Origin: Mytilus edulis
Taxonomy: Eukaryota; Mollusca; Bivalvia; Mytilida; Mytilidae
Direction: 5' to 3'
Assembly (NCBI RefSeq): GCF_963676685.1
Contig: NC_092344.1
Location: 48,258,830-48,322,829, forward strand
DNA: 64,000 nt
Part shown: positions 38,562 through 52,300 of the stretch, piece by piece
Position numbering within the stretch: position 1 is the first letter of the stretch
Layout: every line of letters starts with the position of its first letter
Program-made: the position numbers and the translations under genes
The notes under the pieces: generated by a model
What the model saw: the letters and a program-made list of their open reading frames with translations, nothing else
What the model was told of the DNA's origin: nothing
Databases searched by the model: none

Positions 38562-41500
38562 ATGAATATAAGTTTCCAGTTAAAGAATATATGGATTTGG
38601 ACAATATGTTTCGATTGTTTATATCAGGGTTATTGTTTTTGCAATTTCTGTGCCATAATGAATAGCTACACAAATGTTAAATTTATTTTTATTTACAATT
38701 TTTATATGAATGCATGATTTTGGCTGCACATTTAATTGTGATCTTTTGTAAGCATGGTTACCTGCGTGTTAACAAATTATATTTTTGTGGGATTATTCTA
38801 ATTTTAATTTAATATTCTGAAAATGTTTTTCAGACCAATTCAAATGATAAAATAAAAACTATTTATAATTTTTGAAAGAAAGAAAAAAAGATATTTATTT
38901 TATTTTGAACAAATCTATTTGGATATTAATCCTTTATGGAAATTGTTTAAATGGGTTTTCAAAGATTTCAAAAATAATGCCAAAGTCAAAACATTTGTTT
39001 TGCATAGAACATGTGGGTCTTTTTTAAATAATCAAGAGATACTGTATTGTCCTATTCTTTAGAGGACTAAAGTGCAAGAAGAACATTTTGTAAACATGGT
39101 CAGCAAATAACTTAATTATTATTTCTTTGTACATAAGTGTTTAAACTTAACCATGAAAATTGTTATGTTTTTCTTGAGAGAATTATTGGTTGTTTTCATT
39201 TTATTTAAATTTGCAATGTGTAAATAAGTGCATTGTATTATTATTTTTTTTTTATATAGATTTTACATCACAATCAAACTTTTCTACTGTATTATTTATT
39301 TATATGCATGTACAATGATTTTTTTCTAATTAACAATTACATAATTCTTTAAAATTTGTTCCCTAATGTGCTGAAAATCAATGTAGAGTAATGTTTGAAT
39401 TTATCACATTTTGTTATATGGGAGACAACTCTGTAGCTCTAGCTCTTAATTAATGGGAGGTAATTCTGAATTGCTAAGAAAAGGAACATCAGAAGCATTA
39501 TTATTTTTTGTTAGACAACAGTCATGACAGATGATTTAAAAAGTAATTTAATGCATTTTAGGAAAATCTTGTATTGAAATATATATTTTCAGAGTAATTT
39601 GTCTAAGAAAGAAAGAATATAAATCAATAAAGCATATAAAGCATATGATCCTAATCTGATAAGTTAAGAAAAAAACCTGTCAGTTTATTCCTTTCAATAG
39701 TAGATCTTAATTTGACCCTGAAGAAATGAGCAAAGATCTTAAAAAATATTTTGAGTCTAATCCACCAGGCTTTCCAGATTTGCACATTCATTTCCCCTTC
39801 ATTCTAACCTCAATAAGTATTCTAATATCACATTTATGACATCTCCTGTAAAGTTATTCTATTTCAATGAATTAAATTCCTTTGAAAGCTAACAGTTACA
39901 TAGTTTGTGTAAAATACAGAAACAAAATGATTATTATTTGGTGTGTCCTAACTCCAAAGTGCTTTTCTGTATTAATCTTTATCAGGAACACTAAAAATTA
40001 AATTCATTTTTAATAAATTCAGAAACAGGAATTTCATTTTCACTATCCAATTGGACATAATTTTCTTTATTTGTATTCACAGGTAAATCTCTCAAGCAAG
40101 AGAGAAAAATGAACTTGTCAGAAAATGAGAGTTATTTTATATCCTTTTATATTCTTCTTTTAACATACTATTATATTCTGCTCAATTACAAATCAATCAA
40201 TTCTTATCTTTTAGAAGTAAGTTGTTTTTACATTAAATTTCTACAAAGTTTAGTAAATTTCTAGCATACAGAAAACTATTCCCTTTTTGTATGTGACCTT
40301 TGTTTGCTTTCACCCGTCCATGTTGTTACTTTTCCTAATAAATAGATAGTAATGTTATGTCTGTTGTCTTTTTTGTATGCAAAGAAACTGAAAAAGAAAT
40401 AATTTTCATAACCAATTTTTTCACTGGATGTATATTATAGAACCAAAAAACCAAGTCTTCAGTTACTTTAGGAATTGGAATAGTTTTTTTGTGATTTGAG
40501 ATTGTGATTTTGTGTGCAAAAATATTCTCAAAATGAGAAGATTTCAAGTTTATAAATAGAAAGAAATGTGAGTATACTTCCAATGAGACAGCAACCAAAC
40601 TATAAAAAAAGATATTGAGAGGTTTTCATATAGTTCAGCTGTTATGACTTTGTATAACTTGGGGGTATACACTAATGAGACAATAATCAAACTGCACAAA
40701 AAAAAACATAAAAAAATTTAGAGTCTACATATGGTTTTCAACAATCAAAATGTGATTTACTATACATTGTATGTCAAGCTTTAAATTGTCTATAGTTTTA
40801 AAAAAAACCATGGGGGAAACTTAACAGAGACTATCAATCTGCTATGAACACCCAATTTTTTATTGCCAAAAAAACATTTACCGTAGATATATCAAAAGCC
40901 AACATTTGGTACAGGAAAAAAGAATTTATCTTGATGATTAGACTTTAAAATAAATAGTATATGCAACTAAATCAATACAGGAAAAACACTTAACTCTATT
41001 ATAACTGCAACAAAGATAACAAAATTTAAGCTCAAAATAAACAATATAAACAATTTCTTATCAAAAAATGTTGGCAGTTACTTAGAGCAGGCTTAATTAA
41101 GTGCTCAACTGGATTATATAAAATCCTATCATACTACACTCTAAGTGGCTTTTTTCAAAATGACAGTCATTTAATGGTCCATATATCAATCATACTGTGA
41201 TGCAATTTATTTGATTTGTCTAGAAATATAATATATCTACAGAAGATTTAAAAAGGTTTGTTTTAATTCACTCCAAAATTCAAAGGTCACAATCATAAAC
41301 TGTCTCAGTCATAGGATTCAATGATTTATTTGTCATTTATAGAAATAATGACAGACTATTGAGTTTATAAAATTTATTCAAATAAGTGAAAAAATTTATA
41401 GCTATGTTATAGGATGATACTGTTCCACATATGACTTACATTTGAAATTTGGTTAAAGACTTTTAAAGAATATACATGAATGTACTGATATAAAAGTTCA

Positions 41501-43270
41501 GAGAACCCTTGTTTATGCAGGGTTCAATTAAAAATTAAACAATTAGATTTTGAGTTCAAAACCAGCACATTGCAGGTGAATTTGACTTCAATCTCAATTC
41601 ACAAGAATGACAGTTTTCCTACAAAATTTGTTGGTTATCTCCTATCACACAGGCCGCTTTCCTCCACCAATAAAAACTGGATGCTACAAATCAGCAAGTG
41701 ACCTTAAACACCAAAGATTAATTAACCAATCTGCTTCCTTTTAAGACTTATATGAAAATACTTTAAAATATAGTAGTGAGAAAGTCATTTGCTATCTAAA
41801 ACAGCCCTTGAATTCACTTTTGTTTTAATATAACAACCTTCACGTTACATTGTCATGAAATATTAATGTTATCCTGATAGTATACAAAGGATAACCGCTG
41901 AATTTAGTACCTTTCTATACGATTGTATTGGCTAGTGTAAACAGTATACGTTTTGGAATAGGGCAGCTGTGGGTCCAGGATTTCATCATGAATGGGCAGC
42001 AAACATAATAGAATCAAATTCAAAACAGTGTAGCCACGACCATTGATTGACGACCTAAATTCTCCCATTGACTGGGACAGATTAGGTAAATGTTAGTTTG
42101 TAACGTCCACTGCTAATACCAATCTTCTCCCCCTAAATCCTGTTAGATCTCGATATTGTATTTGTAATTGTTTACAGCAAATATTAACTTTTTTCTATTC
42201 TTATACCCCGTAACCAAACATAATGTGTCGCCTGCTGGTATCTCTCAGTTTTAAGGGAATTCATCAATTCTTATACAGCCTCTTTTTTCAATATCCATAG
42301 GATATGTGATAGAATATAAAAACAAACAAAATGATTTTTTACTGCAAACAATTTATGACAAATACTATTACTGATATGATGTTCTGTAAAACAATTAAAG
42401 CCTGGCCAATTGATTTAACTGTTATAGGTTGTTATAATTTCCCTCTATTTGACAAAATGAGCAACTCTTTAGCGACAGTTGCTGTGAAAAATGAGATGAA
42501 AATTCATCCTGTAAATTGATCTGTTTTCAATACTGTTTCTAGATGGTACATCAAAAACGATGATATCTGTATAATTTTGCAATTTGATCTCAATAAAAAT
42601 GAGCATTGCGTTTAATTATTTATTATAATATCTTGTGTGACATGCTTTTCACTATGTCTGATGCCAGGTAACGATTGTCGTCTGCTCGATATGTTTTAGA
42701 TAACTCATTGAATTTGTACTTTATAAAACAGTTTACAATACTTTCGCAACTTTTGGCTAAAAAGAATTGAAATTCTGCCGGTCAATTGACTCAGTGTTGC
42801 TTTCCTGTCTTTTTCTTTAGGTTTTCAGTAGTCCTTCAATGATCTGAAGATTATTTACTGTTTGCGCAGCCTGATGGCTGTATGCAATATTTTAAACAGT
42901 AAATCCACAAATCGAACGCGATAAAAAAAATTTCGAGATAATCACAGCTCTTGTCCGAGTATACTATTTGTAATAATTTTATAGTTAATATGATTGCATG
43001 GATGTATATTAAAGACTATGCATGGACTTACTTTTGGTGCGAATTAAATATTTTTTACGTAGCAAGTAGTTTTAGACTATGTTATTCGATACTTTCCCAG
43101 GAGTTGGAACATATCATCGCCCGCCCTTATCAGTTGGTCTATTTCTGTAGTCCCAAAGTGTACCTTCCTTTGATGGTAAGGTCTACGATTTTTATCGTGC
43201 ATGTTAATGAATTTTCCACGAATATTTGGTAAAATCTACATAAATAAAGGTAAATTTTACATGTCATTTC
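38562..43270. other. AT-rich intergenic DNA, no supported gene
   Basis: No open frame with recognisable domains. About 40560-40760 looks like a decayed family B copy (cttccaatgagacagcaacc, gtttt-caacaatcaaaatg). A short word set shared with 21890-21940 (agtgcttttctg ... atcaggaacactc/a) occurs at about 39955-40000. Otherwise unremarkable. Confidence 0.5.
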
Positions 43271-43274
43271 GATG

Positions 43275-43700
43275 CCGTCTATAGCTGACAATGCGGTATG
43301 GGCTTTGCTCATTGTTGAAGGCCATACGGTGACCTATAGTTGTTAATTTCTGAGTCATTTGGTCTCTTGTGCATGTAGAGCTGTCTCGATCATTGGCAAT
43401 CATACCACATCTTCTTTTTTATATAAACAATTAAAACATTAAACAGTTTGGTTGTGTACCTTATTGGTATATAGCTTTCATTGCAATCATACCTTTCTTT
43501 GGTTGCTAAAACTTGTGGTTTGGATCATTATTAATGAATAATATCCAGAAAAAAAAAACGGTATAGGAAGATGTGGTATGAGTGCCAACGAGACAATTCT
43601 CCATCCAAGTCACAAAGTAATTCATTATTGGTCAAGGTACAGTCTTTAACACGGAGCATTGGCTCACACCCAACAGCAAGCTATAAAGGGCCCCAAAAAA
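43275..43700. repeat. two family B copies in opposite orientation
   Basis: 43280-43425 is reversed (tatgggctttgctcattgtt, gccatacggtgacctatagt, cttctttttt end). 43565-43700 is forward (gaagatgtggtatgagtgcc, tctttaacacggagcattgg, ctataaagggcccc). The pair is separated by about 140 bp. Confidence 0.8.
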
Positions 43701-43869
43701 TTAAAAGATTGCATTTAAGATTGGGACGAAGAACATAAAAGAATATCAATGAATATACTGTTCATTTGACCGATATTAACATCTTGTTTAATGTACTTTT
43801 ATTTTGTCATAAAAAGTTTGTTGATTCTCCTTTTTTCCTTTGTCAAAATAAAAATAACGTACAAAGGTA

Positions 43870-44070
43870 TAAGACAACCTTCCTGGAGCACCTGTGATCA
43901 CCCACAGTTTTTGGTGGGGTTCGTGTTGCTTAGTCATTAGTTTTGTCTTGTGTACTATTATTTGTTTGTTTGTATTTTTCTTTTTAAACCTTGGCGTTGT
44001 GAGTTTATTTTCAAACCAGAACCAAGAGTTTGAATGTCCCTCTGGTATCTTTTGCCCCTCTTTTATAGTG
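43870..44070 (+). repeat. family A repeat copy
   Basis: ttcctggagcacctgtgatc, ttttggtggggttcgtgttg, cttggcgttgtgagtttatt and ttttgcccctcttttatagt, in the same order as at 6340-6545. The 70-codon frame inside is the repeat. Confidence 0.8.
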
Positions 44071-45357
44071 CCAAAAAAGGTAAGGGAACAACACGACAGG
44101 CCGTAATTTGTTGTTGATGAAAATACATCGTCCTTCTACTATATAGTAAACCTATATATTAAATGAGACATGGAAATTGAAAGATATAGAAAGAACATAG
44201 TTCATATTTAAAGGTTTATTTTGTCAATAAAATATATCACAGATATTAAAAGTTTGATGTAATAAAATTTGACATCATTAACAAAAATCTATGCTAAAAC
44301 AATTGGTCAACAAAAAGACGAACTATCACAAAGTCAATCAAATTGTAATTCTTCTTTAGTTCTATTTGATTTACCAAGTGGGAGAATTTCAGATAATAAA
44401 AATAAACGGCTCTGTTAACTTGTTAAGGACCCATTTACGGCAAGAACTTTTTTCAGCATCGTTTTTTAAACAACTTAATTTCTTTCTGTCTTTACAGGTC
44501 AGTCGGTAAAAATGAAAAGGCTGAACTAGAATATTCTTTGATTCTTCATTAAATAAGCTTTAATTTCAATAATATTTACATGCGTTTCCTATAACCTTTT
44601 TTTAAACCACAAATATTTAAAAAGATAGTTTTCACTAATTAAGTTCATTCCAACATCTAGAGAAAATGAAAAAAAAAACATTATTAATTTTAAAGTCCAG
44701 TTGATATCCAATTTGAATTTAATTTGATAAAAAATAAATGGAGTTTCCGTAAATTAAATGTATTGTAATAATTTTTTTTACAAAAATACGACGATTTGTT
44801 TTTTTTACACAAGTTCTTGATGAAATAATTCTTTGAAAATCTATAACCATTCTTTAAAAATCTCAAGCTGTATGTGGCACGAAACTCAAACACAAAGTAC
44901 GAAACTCACAAAAAATGATGAAAAGTCGCTTAAATTGCCACTTTTCCAAATTCTCTAACATCTAGTGAAAGCTACACATTTAAATGAAATAAATACAATA
45001 GATTACAAAATGTATTTCTAACAATTATATTGCAAAGAAGAAGGAATAATACTGTTTTCAAATAGATTACTATGATTATTATTGCCTTTGCTAAACAATA
45101 ATCAAAAATATATAATATTAATAAAAAAAAATATTTTCACAAACAAATGATTTATTGAGCAAACAAAACAACCTCCACAAATAAACCGTGGATTAGGTGA
45201 ACATTCATGCATGCATACATAGAGACGAAGTTTTTACACCAAAAGTCCAAAGTTCCGTGTTACATTGTATATGTTTTATTATAGAAACTGAATATGTTTT
45301 GGTGTTTTAACCTATAACACAATAAAAAGGTTGATTCAGAAACACATAAGAAAAATA

Positions 45358-45603
45358 TAATACTCAAAGTATTCAACAATGGTAATGCATTTTTGTTAAA
45401 AACTTTTCATTGAGGGTAACATGCATTATTCTTCGAAGTATTCCACGAGGGTAACATGCATTAATACTCAAAGAATTCCAAGAGGTTAACATGCACTTTT
45501 ACTCAAAGTATTCCAAGAGTGAACATGCATTTTTACTCAAACCGTCTTCCAAGAGGGTAACACGCATTTTACTCAAAGTAATCTAAGAGAGTAACATGCA
45601 TTT
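45358..45603 (+). repeat. minisatellite, ~36-bp unit
   Basis: Six to seven units of actcaaagtattccaagagg followed by gtaacatgcattttt. Units differ by small substitutions and indels. The flanks 44071-45357 and 45604-46192 are AT-rich, with nothing recognised. Confidence 0.8.
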
Positions 45604-46192
45604 GTTTTATATCTGTGTATCCAAATACGGGAAACGTCACATTTTAATACTGTTTGTTATTACTGTTTTTAATTTCTTATTTGTGAGACTTTCTAGAAAC
45701 CTTTCATAATTTTTCATCATTAATTAGTACTGTATTTTGATAAATATCTATAACAATAATTTCATAAATAATAATATTTTCTCATACCCTACGATGATCT
45801 ATAATTCACAATTCAGCTACGTGTTTCAAAATATAAGCACATTTTTGACAGCACCATCTCAGCAATAAAAATATTTGAAATTACAGAAAAGATCAGAAAG
45901 TACCTAGATACTCTCTTATCAAAATTTCAAAAAAGAAGAGAAAATTTCAGTTATAACTTATTTTTTTATCTTTGTACAAACTGATTTGTTGCACCCCAAT
46001 CCATGTTGAATCTATATTTGTCTCCTGCATAAATTATACAAAAGCTATACATATTACAGTATATATAAATTATACGGGGACAAATATTTTTAAACAGAAG
46101 GGAGGTGTAAGATAGAGAATGTCTCTTTATTGGCAATTTAAGTCATACTTGTCACATATCATAACAGAACAATCAAAGAAAGTTATGAGAAA

Positions 46193-46303
46193 TTATTTTA
46201 GAGAACAACTCCAGTTAATAGGATTGTAGCGTAGTTTCTCTCTGTCTATCCTGTCTTCTAAGAATTTGTTTTGCTTTCTCGTTTCCCAATGATCTTCCAT
46301 AAA
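46193..46303 (-). CDS. three-exon gene, last exon
   Basis: Acceptor tttcttttcag, then FMEDHWETRKQNKFLEDR and a tail ending NWSCSLK, stop TAA at 46195-46193. Phase 0 entry. Confidence 0.78.
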   Translation of the reverse strand, partial: FMEDHWETRKQNKFLEDRIDREKLRYNPINWSCSLK

Positions 46304-49300
46304 CTGAAAAGAAAATAAACAAAACACATTTATAATTACTGATACAAAAACATTTAGTTAATTAAATCTTTATGCTTATGCAATCGGTATGATAACATAA
46401 AACTAGTCTATTTTATTTTTAAAATTGCAAAATAAATATCACGCATATTGCAATGCTCAAAGTATGATCGGTCCTTATAGTGATGAATTGGAACATGTGG
46501 CTTGTGGTTATTTGGTCGCATTGTATGCCACTCTAGATACTAAAGACTAAAAAACGTTAGAAAAATAGCATAGCCATCAAATGTTCATCATGTTTATAGT
46601 CTTAAATGTTTGATTACTTGCCAATCACATTTCAACTTATGCATACGAAAAGCTAATCATATTTTCAACTATTGCATGTAAAAAGCCCTGTGGTATATAT
46701 CTGTATAGTGTCATTGGCATATATACATGTACCCTTCACCTCGTGTAATTCATATCCATGACACGCTTACTATGCACATTATGCAGAAAACAATATCATC
46801 ATGCAGACCAAGATGAAAAATGATACGAATAATATCTTTAATAACGTTACTTGTATATATATTTTTTTGAATTATTAAGATAAAATCAAGAACGGAATAG
46901 AAATAAAGTTCCTTTAATCGATAATAACAAATATACTTATTTGGAAGATTTATAAATATAAGATTTGAAGGCTATATATCTGCTCTGTATGCAAAATGTA
47001 ATTGATCTTCAATTGCTTTGTTTTTGAATGAATAAAAAAACCAGCAGTAAACACAACTTCTCTCTTCTTTCTATAAATACATACCGTTTTATTTTGATTC
47101 CTGTATTGTTGTAAATACATGTGTTTGTTGATATATTTGTCTACGTCCTCTTTTCTACACTTGTTATCGTAAGCTATAGACATAGCACTCTCCTGTGTTT
47201 TCTCTCTGTTAAATTTATTTTTTTGAAAGTCTTTATCTTGCATTTGCTGTTTCAGTGTTTCTCTAAAATGCTTCCTGAAGAAAGAAAACAATTATCACAT
47301 TATGATGTTTTAATAGAATCGAATTTTATAGAAAAATAAATATTTTTTTTAACCATTTTATTCTGTTTTTCTTTGACTTATAGTTTTTAATTGCTCTCTT
47401 TGTACAAACTAGCTCTGACACATCAAACACATACTAGATTTTAAGAACAGATTCAATCAAACTCGGAATTTATAGTAAATATGATGTCCAATGCAGTGGC
47501 AAATATTTCAAGCATATGCCAGAAGGACGCTAATAGAAATGCATGTTCATAAAGATTGGAATATGCTCTACAAAAATGATTGACCTGGATTAAGGGCATA
47601 TCATTTGGTGTGTTGATAGAAACAGATATTGGGTCTCTCAACAAGCCACCTACGGGCATATCAAAGAGTTGTTCAAACATTTTTATAACTTGCAAAGAAT
47701 GTACACCTAGTACGGTTGTTCGATTTGACAGTCTCATTTACAAACGGACTTGCGGCGGATATTAACACATCCTAAGCAACAAAACTGACGCCCCCTTCAG
47801 AACAAGTCATTCTGCCGGTACATTAGAATCTAAGTCAAATAAAATAAGATATATATAGAGAGAGATTTGTAAATATATGAAATAGGGCAAGTGTTTCAAT
47901 TGGAATAAACTGTTTTATTCTGTTTTGGTCCTTTGCTGGGATGCGGTACGGAACGTTTGTCCTTGAAATTCCTTGCTACTGTACTATTCTATATTTTTAT
48001 TTATTAAAACACAAAATATGTTGTATTATTTTTTTGTCGAGTGCATATACATCATTTAATAAAATGGCTGAATGTTTGCATTTAAAATCAGCTTCATTGA
48101 ATTAGAAATTGTCGATTTTCATTCAATTCTGCAGTCATTTAATCCTTTATACTGTCTAAACCGGAACTTGATACTAATATACAAGCTTCCAATGTTTTTC
48201 GATTGATCAGATATCGTTTCCTGCTCAAATCTCTAATGAATCGATTTTAAACTAATATGCATTGTAACATTATTATGTATTAGAATATTTTCAAGTCTGG
48301 TGATATAATCCGGTGAACTTCTTTAGAAATTTAAGGATAATGACAAGTGCCAAGTAAACAAGTGCAATCTTAATTCTCAATGATTAAATCAGAGTTTAAA
48401 AAAATATGGCATTGTGTTGAATACGCAATGCGATAAAAGGGAAAACATATCTAATATATTCTTTTATTTATATTTAATTGTTGATTAGTTACCAATACTA
48501 TAGTCTGGGTTCCTGTCGGAAGAACAAAACACAATGTAAGCTCTCGTCTGCTAAACATTGGTGCATTCCAATATTTTGATTTTCTAAATTTGTTTGAGGT
48601 TAAACGGCTTTACAAATTAATCACAGACCTTATTACCAAAATTACACTTTAAGTTACATAAACATATGTATAGATCTAACATGTTATTTCACAGATCACC
48701 ATATTTGGGTTTAAATAATAAGAATCAGATTTGAAATCTTAAAGATAAGAGACAGATTTAAATTACATGTCACATTGCACAATAGCAATTGTCCTTTATT
48801 CAAATTACAAGATTTACTATACTGATGACACCATTTAAAATCGACACTAGCTGTTTTGACGGCATTCAGTTACCGTAATATAATTATTTGAACACTTTGT
48901 ATTTCAGTTATAATTAAACAAGTTGGTCACAGTGTAATTCTGTGGAATTTTAACCATTTTTTTTGTTTATGTGTGTTTGTCCGTGTGTATGATGTGTTTG
49001 TGTGTGTGAAGATTATCTAATTTAATATTCACTTTTTCGTCTAAGCGTTTTCTAAAATATATCGTTGCTCGGTGTTATACACGAATAACAATAAGTCAAG
49101 TCTATTGTGCATGTGGAGTCATGTCTGAAACCAAACATGTCACCGAGAACAATAACAATTCCAAAACTGAAGGATAAAAAAAAGCTCGTAGCCACGGCAG
49201 TTGAACGTCGCCTTGTGAATGTTTGGAGAACATTGCCTCTAAAGTTTGGAACATGTACAATATCAGTGTTTGCCTTCGAAATCTCCCATTTACTTAGTAT

Positions 49301-52300
49301 GTTTTTGCTTTCTTGAATATACTAAGATATTTCAGTTTTCAATAAGGTATACCGATCACCAAATGATAAGACATGATAGCTATAGCATTACAACTCAATA
49401 TGTATGAGAGCTTAGCTATAAATCTATTCTTTGGCGTTTACCACAGTCACATGCAGTTGTCTGTGATTGCATTATATTGTGTGATATAGGATAGAGAGAT
49501 AACCCTTAATAAAAATTTACTCTTCCTGTATTATATGTCCTTGTAGCTTTTGTCGTCAATACAAAAGGGGGTCAACGAAGAGTCCTTTAGCTATATTTTT
49601 GAGACATTATGGAATTAAAAATAATATTCCTTGGTTGATATTTTTTTAATTTGCTGAAGTCCGCTTTAGCGTAGTTATATTTTCAATTTTGGTCAATGAA
49701 TTACTTTTAAGCACTATACTTCTGATTTGTTATGATGACGTGACCTTAGGGAGCTACCATTTGATTTTTATGGGGGGGGGGGGGGAGAGGGGGGGGGGGG
49801 GCTAGGATGAAATTTGAAAAAAATAGGCAGGACAGGAGTTTTGAGTAAAAAAAAGGCAGGATGAGACACTTGCACAAAAAAAAGTCAGGACGACAATTTA
49901 GGTAAAAAAAAATCAGGATAAACTAAAAATAAAAAAGGCAGGACCGAACAGAGTGAAAAATAAAAAGGCAGAACCGAGATTACAGCTAAAAAAAATGCAT
50001 GACAAAATTTTTCATCCTAGTCCCCCCCCCCCCCCCCCCCCCAATAAAAATCAAATGGCAGCTCCCTTAGTATGTGACAAAATTAACACTCCAAACATTA
50101 CCAACATATAAACGAATTAAATTGGATTAAGTTACTCAAGAATTTAAGACAACTTGGTTACCAACACACAACAAACTTTTCAAAGAAAAGATTAAGTCAA
50201 TCGTGAAAGAAAGTAATTCAATTTTCAATTTAAGCTAGCTTCACCATATACCTCACACTTCTTGGTATATTAATCTTTTTAAAAAGAACCCAGGCATGAC
50301 TACTTTTCAAAATGAAGGTTATATAGATCATAAAGAATGCTTTTTAGATATGAAATCATTTGTGAAAATGTTTACATTTTATGGGATGATTTCTTTGAAG
50401 AAGATAGTTGAAAAGTCTATACCCATTTCACAATCACTAACCTTTTAAGAAATCGTGTTAAAAAATGAAAATGTGGTGAAAGATAAAAGCTTTATGAAAT
50501 ATTTACGATGTATTCAATTAAGAAGTATATTTATATATATATAGATCCGAATATTCATGAACTTCTAAACAAATTTTGAGAATAATAGAGACGAATCGGT
50601 GATTTCTGCAACTTTTACAGCAATTCAAAGACTAGAGTCACTAGAGAAGACTGAAGTATATAAATACGTAATATACCTTGACTTCTCCTATCCAACAATA
50701 TAACCTTAAAAGAATGGGTGTTTATTTGGCTCCGTGGCATGTTTAAAAACACAACCACGTTTGTTTGGAATGGGGACGGTAAATGTCATCCCTTGTTATT
50801 GGAGTGCCTCCCTCTTAGTATGTTAAAGAATTTTGCATCTAGTTTCGCGAGTCCTTCGGTTGCCTGTTGCGTTGCAACATTTATCCTACTGTCAAGCACA
50901 ACTTAAATTTTCCATCGGCATTAAAATTCCCGCCATTCACCACAATCTGTCCTCTTGAAATTGACAGAATATAAACTTGGATGTATTGTCCTGAATATGC
51001 ATATAAAATGTGCCACTGACTGGTGATATTACGATATAAGAAAAAACGGAGCGGTGGCAGTTTTATGGAACATACATGTGCATAAGAAGCGAATATTTTT
51101 CAATCCGTCTTGTAATCTATTTTCAAAAGAAAATTTTATCTACTTTGAAAACTTTTTCCTACATATTTATTTTTCTGTACATGTTTATTTGAACTAGTTA
51201 TACAAGTCTATGTGAACCTGAAGATTCGGGTTAAAAATAGTTTTTTTCCCCACGTAACAGTTCGTTCGATTTGATAAAAAAGCAAACATATAAAATAATT
51301 GATTACAAAAATTACAGCATAACCAACTTATCTTATATAATTCTTATAATCTCAAATTGACTTTTGTTAAAATTGTTTGATAAATAAACATTTATTTATT
51401 TCAATATTTGTAACACCGCCTTTTTATTGGTATGTATTGATAAGTCATGGTTTAATGCAAGATTTATATTTTCTTCAAACATTCTATCACGAAATGTTGT
51501 GATAATATTTAAATGTTATCTTGACGTTTTGATTTTACAGAAATATAAATGTCTATGTAACTAAAATTTACCCTGTTGACATAAAGTAATTTATAGATAC
51601 ACGAACATTTATTATAATTTATTGCAGTGTTTAAATAATCATTTATTTGTGTTTTTATAATGGAAGTTTTTTTTCTCACAAACTTCACTTTAATTTTGGT
51701 TTTTGAAATTTGTCATGTCCTTTTATCTTAATAAATACATTTGTAATATCGGCCACTGCACTCACAGAAACCAACAACAATACGGTTAGCGAATTAAAAA
51801 GATACACACAAAATATAAAATTTTATATAAACTTTCTTGTTACTTTTTTGTTAAAACCGTATTCAATAATGAAAAATTACAACGATAAAGTACTAAAATA
51901 TTACATGAAATTAAAATATGGGATTCGGAAACAAGTTTAGAAAAACTTTAATAAATTCGTCTACCAATTTTGTTACTTTTAAAGTGTACTAAAGTCCTAG
52001 TTTAACTTATTATGATTGTATCTCTTACTTAGAAAATTGCGAGGTTAAACAGAAATATACAGACTATAAAAAACCCTTTCATGGACATAGAAAACTTTCA
52101 TGAATAATAATGATCTATATTTTCCCTATGCATAAACAGATATATAGAAGAACCAATTGACACATAATCTTATGAAATTAAAAACACCATTCATCTTTAT
52201 AAAATATGACGATCAGATAAAAAAAACTTTCAAAATAAAAGGGACTATCTATTATAATAAGTAATTATAATGAACTTGAACTGTTTTTCAAATTCTTCCA

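Noticed and set aside
47580..47765. 61-codon plus-strand frame
   Set aside because: Overlaps the equally unsupported minus-strand 94-codon frame; no family recognised for either.
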